Source: Chondrinema litorale (GTDB taxonomy: Bacteria > Bacteroidota > Bacteroidia > Cytophagales > Flammeovirgaceae). Taken from it: DNA of 64,000 nt. Location: NCBI RefSeq assembly GCF_026250525.1, contig NZ_CP111043.1, forward strand, positions 3,091,001 through 3,155,000, in the 5' to 3' direction. The position numbers and the translations under genes are program-made. Positions 1 through 9,112 of the stretch are shown here, piece by piece; the stretch's first letter is position 1, and each line of letters starts with the position of its first letter. Below the pieces are notes generated by a model. That model saw only the letters and a program-made list of their open reading frames with translations. It was not told where the DNA came from and did no database searches.

Positions 1-569
1 TGTTTTCGAGCAGAGCTGCGCTATATGCTGAGTTTGGAAGAATTATATCTATAGGAGTAGGTTATTTTCATTTAAATGAAAATGAGGAGACTTGTTTAAG
101 AGTAAAGGTTTTTGCTGGAAAAGATGAAAAGGAAATTCTGAACGATTTTAAACAATTGGTAGAAGAAAAGTTCGACCAGAATAAACTTACTTTTGTTGCT
201 CATAACGGGAAAGAGTTTGATTATCCTTTTTTATGCAGAAGAATGCTGGTACATGGAATATCTCTTCCTGTAGTGTTAGACTTCTATAATAAGAAACCTT
301 GGGAAATACCTCATGAAGATACCATGCAAATGTGGCGATTTGGTGAGGTTAGAAATTATACATCATTAGAATTACTTGCTGCACTTTTTGGCATAGAATC
401 TAGCAAAACAGATATGGATGGAAGTATGGTGAGTGGAGTGTTTCACAAAGAGGGAGATTTGGATAGAATTAAAGAATATTGTCGAAATGATGTAATTGTA
501 ACTGCCCGCATTTATCTTAGGTTGCAAGTATTACCAGATTTAAAACCAGAAAATATTTTTAAAGTCTAA
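1..569 (+). CDS. 3'-5' exonuclease, PolB exonuclease-like (5' partial)
   Basis: The reading frame is open from the window edge (codon phase begins at base 3) to the TAA at 567-569, so the N-terminus lies upstream. The visible part resembles the predicted DnaQ/RNase H-fold 3'-5' exonucleases related to the PolB proofreading domain. I see an Exo II-like HNGKEFDYPFLCRRM segment and an Exo III-like YCRNDV segment near the C-terminus, whose Asp residues would bind the catalytic metals. The Exo I Asp-x-Glu motif would lie before the window. The likely role is cytoplasmic single-strand DNA or RNA trimming, but the substrate is unknown. Its stop codon overlaps the start of the next gene by one base. 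The fold assignment is fairly sure; the function is family-level inference. Confidence 0.75.
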   Translation, partial: FSSRAALYAEFGRIISIGVGYFHLNENEETCLRVKVFAGKDEKEILNDFKQLVEEKFDQNKLTFVAHNGKEFDYPFLCRRMLVHGISLPVVLDFYNKKPWEIPHEDTMQMWRFGEVRNYTSLELLAALFGIESSKTDMDGSMVSGVFHKEGDLDRIKEYCRNDVIVTARIYLRLQVLPDLKPENIFKV

Positions 570-868
570 TGGCAAAGTGGATTGAGAAATTAAAAACTAG
601 GTGGGGAGTAAAAAATGGTTGGCAAGTATTAATTATTTTGATCGTGTTTGCTATTACGGGTTCTTCTACTGCAAAAATAACAGCATTAATATTTGATTAT
701 ACAGGAAGAGATATTTCAACTTTACAGACAGTTGGCATATACTTTTTAGGCTTTCTTATTTATCAAGTATTGCTCATTACAGTTGGAGCGATTTTCGGAC
801 AATTTACTTTTTTCTGGAATTTTGAAAAACGGATGTGGGGGAGGATGTTTAAAGTATTTAAGCGCTAA
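569..868 (+). CDS. small two-TM membrane protein, DUF6787-like
   Basis: This 99-residue protein has a basic amphipathic start (KWIEKLKTRWGVKN) followed by two hydrophobic segments at about residues 17-38 and 52-75. The tail is basic and aromatic. It resembles a small Bacteroidota membrane family of unknown function (I believe DUF6787). The ATG shares its A with the TAA of the upstream exonuclease gene, a TAATG arrangement typical of translational coupling, so the two are probably expressed together. No catalytic motif is visible. That it is a real gene is well supported by the coupling and the clean membrane topology; the family name is from memory and less certain. Confidence 0.65.
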   Translation: MAKWIEKLKTRWGVKNGWQVLIILIVFAITGSSTAKITALIFDYTGRDISTLQTVGIYFLGFLIYQVLLITVGAIFGQFTFFWNFEKRMWGRMFKVFKR

Positions 869-965
869 ATATATTTTTTGTAAAGCAGCTTTCTGAATTT
901 ATTTTTTCAAATTTCTCTTTACTTGTTATCATTGCTTCAATCAGCTTTTAACTATAATTTTTATT

Positions 966-2135
966 TTGAAGAAAGGACTTTTACATCTTTTTTTATTCCT
1001 CTTAACTTTTACTGCTACTACTTTTGCCGGTATGGAATGGACCGCAGGTAGGTTTATAACAATACCTGAAGGTGAAGATTGGACATTTCTTGAAGCTGTC
1101 TGGCGCTATTTGACAGATATAGAAAAGTCAGATTTAATTAAGGGTTTAACTTATTCGATTCCTTTTCTAACTATTCTTACATTTCATGAATTTGGCCATT
1201 ATTTTACTGCTAAATACTATAAGCTTAAAGTAACATTGCCATTTTATATACCTTTTTGGTTTTTGGGATTAATGCCAGCAATCGGAACAATGGGGGCTTT
1301 TATCAGAATAAAAAGTATGATAAGGTCTCGCAAAGAGTTTTTCGATGTGGGAATAGCTGGTCCTTTAGCAGGATTTATAGTTGCCCTCTTTGTTATTTTT
1401 TATGGCTTTACTCATCTGCCTGAGCCAGATTATATTTATGAAATTCACCCAGAATACAAGGAGCTTGGTGCTAATTACGAGGAAGAAGCTTATAAAGACT
1501 TACCAGAAGGAGCCAATTTACAAATGGGAACCAACCTTTTATATGAGTTTTGTAAAGCATATTTAGTAGACGATCCTGCACGAATTCCAAATCCGCATGA
1601 GATTATGCATTATCCATGGCTGTTGGCTGGTTTTTTAGCATGCTTCTTTACAGCACTTAATTTAATTCCTATTGGTCAACTAGATGGGGGACATATTTTG
1701 TATGGATTAATTGGCTCGAAAAAACATAGGATTGCATCACCTGCTTTTTTTGTGTTATTTATCTTTATAGGTGGCTTGGGTATATTTTCTATCCAAGATT
1801 TTGTAGAAAACTTTGATTATAATATGCAAATGGTAGCTTTTTATCTACTGTTTTTGTTTTTTGTTTTTGACAAACTCAGCAAAAATAAATTGCATATTGT
1901 TCTTATAGTTTTTGGCGTATTTAGCCTCCAATTGCTGGTAAAATATATTTTTCCGGAGGTAATTGGTTTCAGTGGCTGGTTAGTTTTTGGCTTGCTATTG
2001 GGGAGAGTCTTAGGAGTGTATCATCCTGAAACTTATGAACGCAAACCACTGGATACCAAGAGAAAAGTTATAGGCTGGATTTCACTGATAATTTTTGTGA
2101 TTTCTTTCTCTCCAGCCCCATTTATTATAACTTAA
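966..2135 (+). CDS. site-2 protease family membrane metalloprotease
   Basis: This 389-residue multi-TM protein carries HEFGH at residues 74-78, the zinc-binding HExxH signature of site-2 proteases (peptidase M50), and LDGGH at about 239-243, which supplies the third zinc ligand (Asp240). A long insert between the motifs, about residues 150-205, is hydrophilic and probably periplasmic. No PDZ domain is obvious, so it resembles the Rip/EGY-like branch rather than RseP. It would cut transmembrane substrates such as anti-sigma factors within the membrane; the substrate here is unknown. The start is TTG (TTG AAG AAA), followed at once by a hydrophobic segment. The next Met at residue 22 would remove the first membrane segment. 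Its 3' end overlaps the oppositely oriented cas6 by 11 bases. Confidence 0.85.
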   Translation: MKKGLLHLFLFLLTFTATTFAGMEWTAGRFITIPEGEDWTFLEAVWRYLTDIEKSDLIKGLTYSIPFLTILTFHEFGHYFTAKYYKLKVTLPFYIPFWFLGLMPAIGTMGAFIRIKSMIRSRKEFFDVGIAGPLAGFIVALFVIFYGFTHLPEPDYIYEIHPEYKELGANYEEEAYKDLPEGANLQMGTNLLYEFCKAYLVDDPARIPNPHEIMHYPWLLAGFLACFFTALNLIPIGQLDGGHILYGLIGSKKHRIASPAFFVLFIFIGGLGIFSIQDFVENFDYNMQMVAFYLLFLFFVFDKLSKNKLHIVLIVFGVFSLQLLVKYIFPEVIGFSGWLVFGLLLGRVLGVYHPETYERKPLDTKRKVIGWISLIIFVISFSPAPFIIT

Positions 2136-2937
2136 GTTTTTCTTTGCTGTTTATTTGTTTCTCGAATATAACTTCTTTGGTGATATGTCCTGTATCTACA
2201 AAATCAGGCATACCAAAACCATTTGCTGTTAATTCTCCAAATCCACAGTTATATACAAATTCCTGCACTTTAGGATGTGCATAAAGCGCAAATGGGAAGG
2301 TGTAACCTCTCACTTCTAAAATTCTGCCCTGCTTTATGGTTGTATAAATTCTTGCAAATTTTTTCTCTTTTTTGTGGATTTTATCTAAGTATATTTTGTC
2401 TGGAATGATCTGGAATTTGTAGAAAGATTCGATCTCCTGACTGGTGTAAAGTTTCGATCTTTCCATACGTAACATAGTAGATTCGTACAGAAAATCAGAA
2501 AACTTATCTAATGTAGGGTGGATAAACTCCTTGTTTTTTTCATTGCTGTCTGTATTTAGAACAACCAATGGAGATAGACACAAATATCTCATCGACTCCT
2601 TAAATTCTCTATCATTCACCTCTTTTTCAACATATATAGGCTCTAGTAGTAGATCTCCTAGTAATATGTTATCATAGTCAAAGAGCTTATTTATAAAATA
2701 ATTGATAAACTCTTTATCGATGCTGCTGCAAACTAAAGTTACATATTTTGAGAAGTAATGAAGTCCTTCTCTTCCTACCTTGGTTTGACCTTTTAAGCCT
2801 GAAAAGTTGAAATTTTGGTTATCCGTTAGGTAGTCTTCTCCCACCACCTGCCTGAACAAAGCACGTATCTGTTTCTGATGATGAAAAGGAAGTACAGCAC
2901 CCTTATTCTTAAGTTCAAATATGATTCGTATCCTCAC
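2125..2937 (-). CDS. cas6: CRISPR-associated endoribonuclease Cas6 (solitary)
   Basis: The 270-residue protein has the hallmarks of Cas6, the RAMP-fold RNase that cuts CRISPR precursor RNA within repeats. An N-terminal ferredoxin-like strand is followed by FHHQKQIRALFRQ (residues 18-30). A CLSPLVV strand lies near residue 120, and the C-terminal glycine-rich loop CGFGELTANGFGM lies at about 231-243. His19 and His20 are possible catalytic or RNA-contacting residues. The start is GTG. No cas1, cas2, effector gene or repeat array is visible on either side, including the 650-base gap upstream, so any array and effector module must be elsewhere in the genome. It is convergent with the protease gene, overlapping by 11 bases. 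Family call is strong; whether it is active is unknown. Confidence 0.88.
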   Translation of the reverse strand: MRIRIIFELKNKGAVLPFHHQKQIRALFRQVVGEDYLTDNQNFNFSGLKGQTKVGREGLHYFSKYVTLVCSSIDKEFINYFINKLFDYDNILLGDLLLEPIYVEKEVNDREFKESMRYLCLSPLVVLNTDSNEKNKEFIHPTLDKFSDFLYESTMLRMERSKLYTSQEIESFYKFQIIPDKIYLDKIHKKEKKFARIYTTIKQGRILEVRGYTFPFALYAHPKVQEFVYNCGFGELTANGFGMPDFVDTGHITKEVIFEKQINSKEKLKL

Positions 2938-3589
2938 CTTAAAAAAATTTAGGTCTCTCTTTAAAAATTTTCTATTGCTAAACGACTTTGCTTTACTTTT
3001 ATGTTTTTACTATCAATAATCATGTGTAGGTGACTACTACCTGATGTTTCTTAAATGATTGATTAACATAAGAATTAGTCATTTAATGCAATGTTTATTC
3101 AAATTCTTACAAATACTAGCATCTCAAATGAGGCTATCTTCAAAAGTTTAATTGAAATCTGTTGCTGTTTAGTGCTATATTGATTGAGGAATACAAATTA
3201 AAATAAATTATTCATTTCTAAAAAAATCACAATTAATTCTCACTTTTGTTAAAAAAAATATTTTTTCATGGTATTCCTCTATAGATTTTTCTTTACTTCT
3301 AAAGAATATGTATTTGTAATAGGGAAAATGTTGTTTTTGAGGGTTTAGTATACTTATCCTTATGATAATTTATGGAATTATGAAATAATTTATTGCCGCA
3401 GTACTAGAATATAGTTAAACAGTCTAAGGTTTTTTGTGAATTAAAGCTAAACAATTACAATATTCGATGCTTTTCATAATAAAACATTATTATTAAAATT
3501 CCCAACGTCAATTGATTGTTATTTTACTATATCCTTACATTTTACCTATATCATTTATTTTGTCATATTAAATACTGAAGAAAGCTATT
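2938..3589. other. 652-base intergenic gap
   Basis: The gap lies between the divergent cas6 and TPR genes. It is very AT-rich, with no ORF that looks coding, no regularly spaced repeats that could be a CRISPR array, and no tRNA-like cloverleaf that I can recognise. It must hold promoters for both flanking genes, but I could not find a consensus TTG-N19-TAnnTTTG match. Confidence 0.6.
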
Positions 3590-4699
3590 TTGCGGAAGAG
3601 AATTAACATTGTTTTTAGAAGTACTTTGGTACTTTTTACTTTTATGTGGTATAACCAGCTGGTTAATGCACAGGCACTAACTAAAATTTCTACTTCATCT
3701 GCTTATGAAAGATATGCAGAAGAAGGGCTGTATGCTATGTATAACTGGCAGTTTGAGAAAGCTGAAGATATAGCTAACTATTTTAAGAAATATCACCCAA
3801 GCCATCCAACAGGTTTTTTTCTTGAAGCTATGAGTATTTATTGGGAGAATTATCCTTTTGAAGAAGACAGCGAGAAATATAATAAACACATGGAGTTGCT
3901 TGAAAAAGCTAATGAACTTGCAGAAGAAATTTTAGAAGAGGATGAGGATAATGAAGATGCTATCTTATTTCAATTAATGTCTAAAGCTGTTATGATGAGA
4001 AATTATGACAGGTTTGGTAGAAGTATGAAAGCAGTAGGTGCGGCAAAAGATATGTACAAGCTGGTTCAACAATGTATTGAATTGAAAGATAGGTATATTG
4101 AGTTTTATTTTCCATCGGGTATATATAATTATTATAGAGAATACTATCCAGATCAGCACCCAGTTTACAAACCTTTCATGATTTTTTTTAAGCCTGGTGA
4201 TAAGGAGTTAGGGTTACAGGAACTGGAAATAGCCGCAAAAAAAGCTGTGTTTACTAATCCAGAATCTTTAGAATACTTGGCTGATATCTACTTTCATAAT
4301 GAAAATAAAAAGCAAAGAGGTTTAGAGTTGTATAGACAACTACATCAAAAATTTCCTGGAAATAAGCTTTACCTACTAGAATTTTTAGCCGTACTTAATA
4401 AAGCAGAGAAGTATAATGAGATGGATGCATTGCTTCAATCAAATAATTGGAAGAATCTAAATAACTTTTATAAAGCTGGTTTTGAAACCTATCGGGGAAT
4501 TGTACTCCAACGGAAAGATCCTGATAGTACCAAGGCAAAACAGGCATTCGAAAACGCACTTTACTATAACAAAGATGTAAATTCTGACGGTAACAGGTTT
4601 TATTTCTATATTTACGATGGTTTAGCTAAGTACTGGAAAAGTATGGGAAATAATGAGTATGATGAAAAGTACAGCAAGCTAGCTAAAAAGTATAATTAA
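3590..4699 (+). CDS. secreted tetratricopeptide-repeat protein
   Basis: This 369-residue protein opens with a signal peptide: basic MRKRINIVFR, a hydrophobic core, and a cleavage-like VNAQA at about 25-29. The mature part is alpha-helical with TPR-like A/G/Y patterns, such as YAEEGLYAMYNWQFEKAEDIANY near the start and a later pair around residues 215-260. It is probably a periplasmic or outer-membrane-associated scaffold. No enzymatic motif is seen. The start codon is TTG; the next Met (residue 19) would fall inside the signal peptide, so the TTG is preferred. It lies 36 bases upstream of nuoB on the same strand with no terminator between them, so read-through into nuoBC is possible. Confidence 0.7.
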   Translation: MRKRINIVFRSTLVLFTFMWYNQLVNAQALTKISTSSAYERYAEEGLYAMYNWQFEKAEDIANYFKKYHPSHPTGFFLEAMSIYWENYPFEEDSEKYNKHMELLEKANELAEEILEEDEDNEDAILFQLMSKAVMMRNYDRFGRSMKAVGAAKDMYKLVQQCIELKDRYIEFYFPSGIYNYYREYYPDQHPVYKPFMIFFKPGDKELGLQELEIAAKKAVFTNPESLEYLADIYFHNENKKQRGLELYRQLHQKFPGNKLYLLEFLAVLNKAEKYNEMDALLQSNNWKNLNNFYKAGFETYRGIVLQRKDPDSTKAKQAFENALYYNKDVNSDGNRFYFYIYDGLAKYWKSMGNNEYDEKYSKLAKKYN

Positions 4700-4735
4700 G
4701 AAAAATAGCCAATAGCTTATAGTTATTCATAGTAT

Positions 4736-5257
4736 ATGGGACTTCTCGATCAGAAATTTGGTAAAGGTGGTGTAGTTGTAACAAAAGTCGATGATTTAAT
4801 TAATTGGGCAAGATTGTCTTCAATGTGGCCAATGGGTTTTGGTTTGGCTTGTTGTGCCATTGAAATGATGGCAACTTTTGCTTCTGGCTATGATCTCGAT
4901 AGATTTGGTGTGTTTCCTAGAGCATCTCCAAGACAGTCTGATGTGATGATTGTAGCAGGTACTGTTACATTTAAGATGGCCGATAGAGTAAGACGACTGT
5001 ATGAACAAATGGCTGAACCAAGGTATGTGATTTCGATGGGAAGTTGTTCAAATTGTGGCGGACCTTATTGGGAACATGGTTACCATGTAGTAAAAGGTGT
5101 TGATAGAGTAATTCCTGTAGACATTTATGTGCCTGGTTGTCCCCCAAGACCAGAGGCTCTTATTGGTGGTTTTTTGAAATTACAGGAAAAAATAAGGAAA
5201 GAAACATTAATGGCACCAACAGCTTTGGAAACTTTAATGCAAAAAGAAAAAGTATAA
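4736..5257 (+). CDS. nuoB: NADH-quinone oxidoreductase subunit B
   Basis: The 173-residue protein is a full-length NuoB, the complex I subunit that holds the N2 [4Fe-4S] cluster and passes electrons to quinone at the membrane interface. The tandem-cysteine motif [11 protein letters not shown] and the downstream GSCSNCGG and PGCPPRPEA motifs give the four cluster ligands. It is followed after 3 bases by nuoC. Neither nuoA nor nuoD is in the expected flanking positions: upstream is a TPR gene and downstream a terminator. This pair therefore appears separated from the rest of the nuo genes. Identity is certain from the motifs. Confidence 0.97.
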   Translation: MGLLDQKFGKGGVVVTKVDDLINWARLSSMWPMGFGLACCAIEMMATFASGYDLDRFGVFPRASPRQSDVMIVAGTVTFKMADRVRRLYEQMAEPRYVISMGSCSNCGGPYWEHGYHVVKGVDRVIPVDIYVPGCPPRPEALIGGFLKLQEKIRKETLMAPTALETLMQKEKV

Positions 5258-5260
5258 AGT

Positions 5261-5761
5261 ATGTCCGAATTGATTCAGAAAATAGAAACTATTATTTCAG
5301 ATAATCTGGGAGTAGATATTGTAACTGAAACCTTTTCTGGTAATGTAGATGAGTATATCTTAATAGAACCTGAAAAACTTGTTGAAGTTTGTCTATTACT
5401 AAGAGATCATCGGGAGCTTTATTTCGATATGCTTTCTTGTATTACAGGAATTGATAACCAACCAGAAGAAGAAAGTTTGGAAGTTATTTATTCATTAAAT
5501 TCCATTCCATTTAATTATCGCATTAACCTAAAAGTTAAACTTCCTAGATCTACAGAATTGTTACCTGTTTTGCCTTCAGTAGTTAGTGTTTGGAAAACAG
5601 CTAATTGGTTAGAGAGAGAAGTGTATGATTTATTAGGCATAAAATTCGAAAATCACCCTGATTTGAGAAGAATACTTTTACCTACAGATTGGGAGGGCTA
5701 CCCACTAAGAAAAGACTACAAACTGCAAGAATATTATCATGGTATTAAGGTGAGGTACTGA
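5261..5761 (+). CDS. nuoC: NADH-quinone oxidoreductase subunit C
   Basis: The 166-residue protein matches the short, unfused NuoC (30 kDa subunit) of the peripheral arm of complex I. The family signature is near the C-terminus: ERE-x-YDLLGIKFENHPDLRRI, then LLPTDWEGYPLRKDY. Unlike the enterobacterial protein it is not fused to NuoD. It starts 3 bases after nuoB and is clearly co-transcribed. Its last codons and TGA lie inside the stem of a terminator hairpin, so the transcript ends here and no nuoD follows. Confidence 0.96.
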   Translation: MSELIQKIETIISDNLGVDIVTETFSGNVDEYILIEPEKLVEVCLLLRDHRELYFDMLSCITGIDNQPEEESLEVIYSLNSIPFNYRINLKVKLPRSTELLPVLPSVVSVWKTANWLEREVYDLLGIKFENHPDLRRILLPTDWEGYPLRKDYKLQEYYHGIKVRY

Positions 5762-5790
5762 TCGTGTGTTTCAGTACCTTTAATTAATTT
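5753..5790 (+). terminator. terminator after nuoBC
   Basis: A 9-bp stem AGGTACTGA (5753-5761) pairs with TCAGTACCT (5771-5779) around a 9-nt loop, followed by a T/A-rich tail. The nuoC stop codon TGA at 5759-5761 is part of the left arm. Confidence 0.7.
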
Positions 5791-5878
5791 AATTCCTACA
5801 ATTAATCCTATCCAAAATAGGCTATATAAGCGTTCAATAGTACTCAAAATTTGAGTTTATAGGGAGAATTTAGATGTA

Positions 5879-8800
5879 ATGACATTATACGTCTTGCGGT
5901 TAATTCTCGTTTACCTTGCATTCAGATCAATTTCATTTTTTATGAAAAAAGTGTTTAGCAGGTTTTCTCTTTTTACCTTAAGAGGTAAAATTTTTATACT
6001 AGTAGGCTTATTTATTTTTTTTCTTATTGTATTTAGTTCAATTATCATTTTCAGACTTAACAGAACTACAAGTATTAATGAGAGACTAACTGAGCTACAT
6101 ATTCCTATTATTAGAGCGAATAAGGAGATTCTTAATGCTATAGATAGAAATATGGCATTACAGAGAGCCTATATAATTACTGAAAATAAAGATATAGTAA
6201 AAGAAAGAGAGCTTAAATGGGATACCTCAGTAAACACCGCAATTAAAGATCTGGAAAATGCTAAAGAAATATTAGAAGCTGATAGTATTGTTCAAAAACT
6301 AGATTCTTTGGAGGAGTATCTGTATCAGTATGGCAGAGTACAGCGCAAACTGGATGAGATGATCACCAATAAAATAAAAAAAACAGCTAATCTCCAAAAT
6401 GTAACAGATACTGTTTTTGCACTTGCTACTCTTCAAGCAAACAGAGATTTTTCAGCAGAAATAGGTCCATTTATAACCAATGAGGTAATTGAGTTAGAGG
6501 GTCATATTATAACTCTAATTACAACTATTATAGAAGAACAAGAAAACGAGATGGCCATTGATATGGTAAAAAATGACGACAACATCTCTTATACAAGTTA
6601 TTTAACTTTATTAATTGCCGTAATCGCTGCAATTGCAGGAGGTTTAATAGCTCGTTCTTTTTCAGTTTCACTATTAAAAGCCGTAAACAAACCAAGGCAA
6701 TTGCTAGATCAATTAGCTTTAGGAATTATTCCTGAAAGTGTAGAAGAAACCTCAGATGAGTTAAACCCAATTATTCTTGCTGGAAATCAGGTGAAAGAAA
6801 TGCTTAAAGAAGCCAGTAAATTCTCTATTGAAGTTGGTAATGGTAACTTTAAATACAATTTTAAACCTGCTAGTGAAAACGATTATCTTGGTAATGCTTT
6901 GGTAACTATGAGAGATCAATTAGATGATCTTGCTGAAGAAGAACAAAGAAGGGCTTGGACTAGTGGTGGTATAGCCAATTTTGCTGCTATATTGAGAAGT
7001 AACAATAAGAGCCTTTTAGAAACTTGCGATCAGGTATTATCAGAATTAATTAAATACATAGAGGCTAACCAAGGTGCAATATTTATGCATAATAATGAGC
7101 AACCAGATAACCAGTATTTGGAAATGGTATCTTGTTATGCTTATGATAAAAAGAAATTTTTAGAGAAGAAGTTAAAAGTAGCAAAGAAGTTTGGTGAAGG
7201 TTTGGTAGGACAAACATTTATCGAGAAAGAAACAACTGTTTTAAAAGATGTACCTGAGTCATATGTTAGTATAAGTTCAGGTTTAGGTAAGCAGAAACCT
7301 AATTTCTTGCTTATTGTGCCTCTTAAGCTGAATGATACTGTTGAAGGTGTGCTCGAGATTGCTTCATTTAAAGAACTTGAAGGTTATAAAATCGAATTTG
7401 TAGAGAAAATAGCAGAGAGTCTTGCATCAACGGTATCAACATTAAAAAGTAATCAGATTACCCAAACGCTTTTAATTGATGCACAAGAAAGAGAGGAGCA
7501 GTTTAATGCTCAAGAAGAAGAGATGCGTCAAAGTCTAGAAGAGCTTTATGCTACTCAAGAAGAGATGTCGAGAAAGCAAGGTGAATTGATGCAATTAAAA
7601 AATAATTTAGAAACTGAAGTTGTTCAGAAAACACAGAATCTAACTAAAGAGAAAGAAGCATTTGAAGAAATTGCTTCAGCAGTGCCAGGAATGATTTTCC
7701 AGCTTGTTTTTGATGCTGATACCCAAGCTACATTTAAAATTGTAAGCGAAGGAGCTTATAAACTTACTGGAATAGAAAAATCTAAATTTAAAACACTCAA
7801 TGATTTTGACGCCTTACTTGATGAAGAAAGTAAAGAGTCTTTTAAAGAAATATTAAATACTGCAATTTCTTCAGGAGAGGATATAGAATGGGATGGATGT
7901 CTTATAGTGGGGGAAAATATAAAATGGATAAAATTATTAGCAGGAGTAAATAAGGCAAATAATGAAATAACCATAATAAGTGGAGCAATTACAGATATTT
8001 CTCTTTACAAAGAAGAAGAAGAAAAATATAAAATACAGGCAATGATTCTCGAAGAACACGAAAATGAGAATCGAAAAGCTTTAGAAGAAATTGAGCTACA
8101 TAAAAAGCAAGTTGAAATTTTAAACTCCAGATATGAACGTGCGTCAATCATTAGTAATGAAAGCATTATTGAATTAGTTGTAGATGTTAATGCTGAAAGG
8201 TTAAATAATGATATACCTGTGTGGTTATCAGCAAATTTTGTTGAAGTATGCTCAATTGAGTTTGAAAACCTGCCAAGTACTTTAAACGAATTAAAAGCAC
8301 TTATCTCTGAAGATACTGTGGAAAGCTTCACGCAATCATTGGAGAAATACCTTCTAAAAGAAGAGAATACAGAAAGTTTTGCTTGTAGTTTTAAAATGAA
8401 AACTAAAGATGATAAAGTAAAAGAATTTAAACTAGAAGGAATTTGTGAAAAAGAAGAAGATCAAAATGAAATTAGATTCGCAGGAGTAATAAAACCAGTT
8501 AAAGAAGCAATTAATAAACCTGTTGCAGAAGGTGATTCTATTTCAAATTCAGATTTAATCAACACTTATCAATTTCATTTAGTGTTTGAGAAATCAACTG
8601 GTAAATCTTTTATTAAAAATTTAGATGAAGCCCTTTATCTAAAAACAGGTTATACAGATGGTGAATTGAAAAATATTTCTATTGAGAAATTGCAAGAATA
8701 TTTCATTCACGAGTCGGGAACTTCTTCTTTTGCAGAGTACTTACATATATGTTTCGAAGCTGCAGAAAAAAGTTCATGGTTAGGTAAGTTAAAAGCAAGT

Positions 8801-8890
8801 TCTAAAGATATATCAGTATTAGTAAAGGCAGAAAAAACAGCAGAAAACCCTGATGTAATTGAGATAAAAGGAGTTATAATCGATCTATAA
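5879..8890 (+). CDS. transmembrane GAF/PAS sensor protein without output domain
   Basis: This 1003-residue protein has TM1 at about 37-58, a helical extracytoplasmic domain of about 180 residues (four-helix-bundle type), and TM2 at about 240-258. A HAMP-like linker runs to about 345. A GAF domain spans about 358-520 with FGEGLVGQ. A coiled coil at about 525-592 includes EEEMRQSLEELYATQEEM. At least one PAS domain lies at about 595-712, followed by a second coiled coil and two weaker PAS-like regions to the end. I see no histidine kinase, GGDEF, EAL, methyl-accepting or DNA-binding domain. The QATQEEM-type coiled coil recurs in Cytophagales sensor proteins. It may act through a partner. The ATG at 5879 follows AGGGAG; a second ATG at 5942 is a possible alternative. 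Confidence 0.75.
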   Translation: MTLYVLRLILVYLAFRSISFFMKKVFSRFSLFTLRGKIFILVGLFIFFLIVFSSIIIFRLNRTTSINERLTELHIPIIRANKEILNAIDRNMALQRAYIITENKDIVKERELKWDTSVNTAIKDLENAKEILEADSIVQKLDSLEEYLYQYGRVQRKLDEMITNKIKKTANLQNVTDTVFALATLQANRDFSAEIGPFITNEVIELEGHIITLITTIIEEQENEMAIDMVKNDDNISYTSYLTLLIAVIAAIAGGLIARSFSVSLLKAVNKPRQLLDQLALGIIPESVEETSDELNPIILAGNQVKEMLKEASKFSIEVGNGNFKYNFKPASENDYLGNALVTMRDQLDDLAEEEQRRAWTSGGIANFAAILRSNNKSLLETCDQVLSELIKYIEANQGAIFMHNNEQPDNQYLEMVSCYAYDKKKFLEKKLKVAKKFGEGLVGQTFIEKETTVLKDVPESYVSISSGLGKQKPNFLLIVPLKLNDTVEGVLEIASFKELEGYKIEFVEKIAESLASTVSTLKSNQITQTLLIDAQEREEQFNAQEEEMRQSLEELYATQEEMSRKQGELMQLKNNLETEVVQKTQNLTKEKEAFEEIASAVPGMIFQLVFDADTQATFKIVSEGAYKLTGIEKSKFKTLNDFDALLDEESKESFKEILNTAISSGEDIEWDGCLIVGENIKWIKLLAGVNKANNEITIISGAITDISLYKEEEEKYKIQAMILEEHENENRKALEEIELHKKQVEILNSRYERASIISNESIIELVVDVNAERLNNDIPVWLSANFVEVCSIEFENLPSTLNELKALISEDTVESFTQSLEKYLLKEENTESFACSFKMKTKDDKVKEFKLEGICEKEEDQNEIRFAGVIKPVKEAINKPVAEGDSISNSDLINTYQFHLVFEKSTGKSFIKNLDEALYLKTGYTDGELKNISIEKLQEYFIHESGTSSFAEYLHICFEAAEKSSWLGKLKASSKDISVLVKAEKTAENPDVIEIKGVIIDL

Positions 8891-8926
8891 AAAGCGAGTG
8901 GTTTGTTAAAAACTATAGCTTTTTGT
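8889..8926 (+). terminator. weak candidate terminator after the sensor gene
   Basis: AAAAAGC (8889-8895) pairs with GCTTTTT (8918-8924) across a 22-nt loop. The stem is short and AU-rich and its left arm overlaps the stop codon region. It is plausible but weak. Confidence 0.3.
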
Positions 8927-9112
8927 TAAAACTAGAAAAAATAGGTAAAAAATAACTTCTTTTGCACTAATCTAAATCCTAATCAGAATTGACATAAACC
9001 ATATTGTATTTTGCAAAACAGACTAGTTAAATTTTAGTTTGAAAATATAAGTGTGTTTTATCAATTTTACTTTTTCTTTTAGGAGAGAAATATTTAGTTA
9101 AAGTCAGATATT

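Noticed and set aside
2938-3589. Possible CRISPR array next to cas6
   Set aside because: No direct repeats of CRISPR length with regular spacing are visible in this gap; AT-rich similarity is not periodic.
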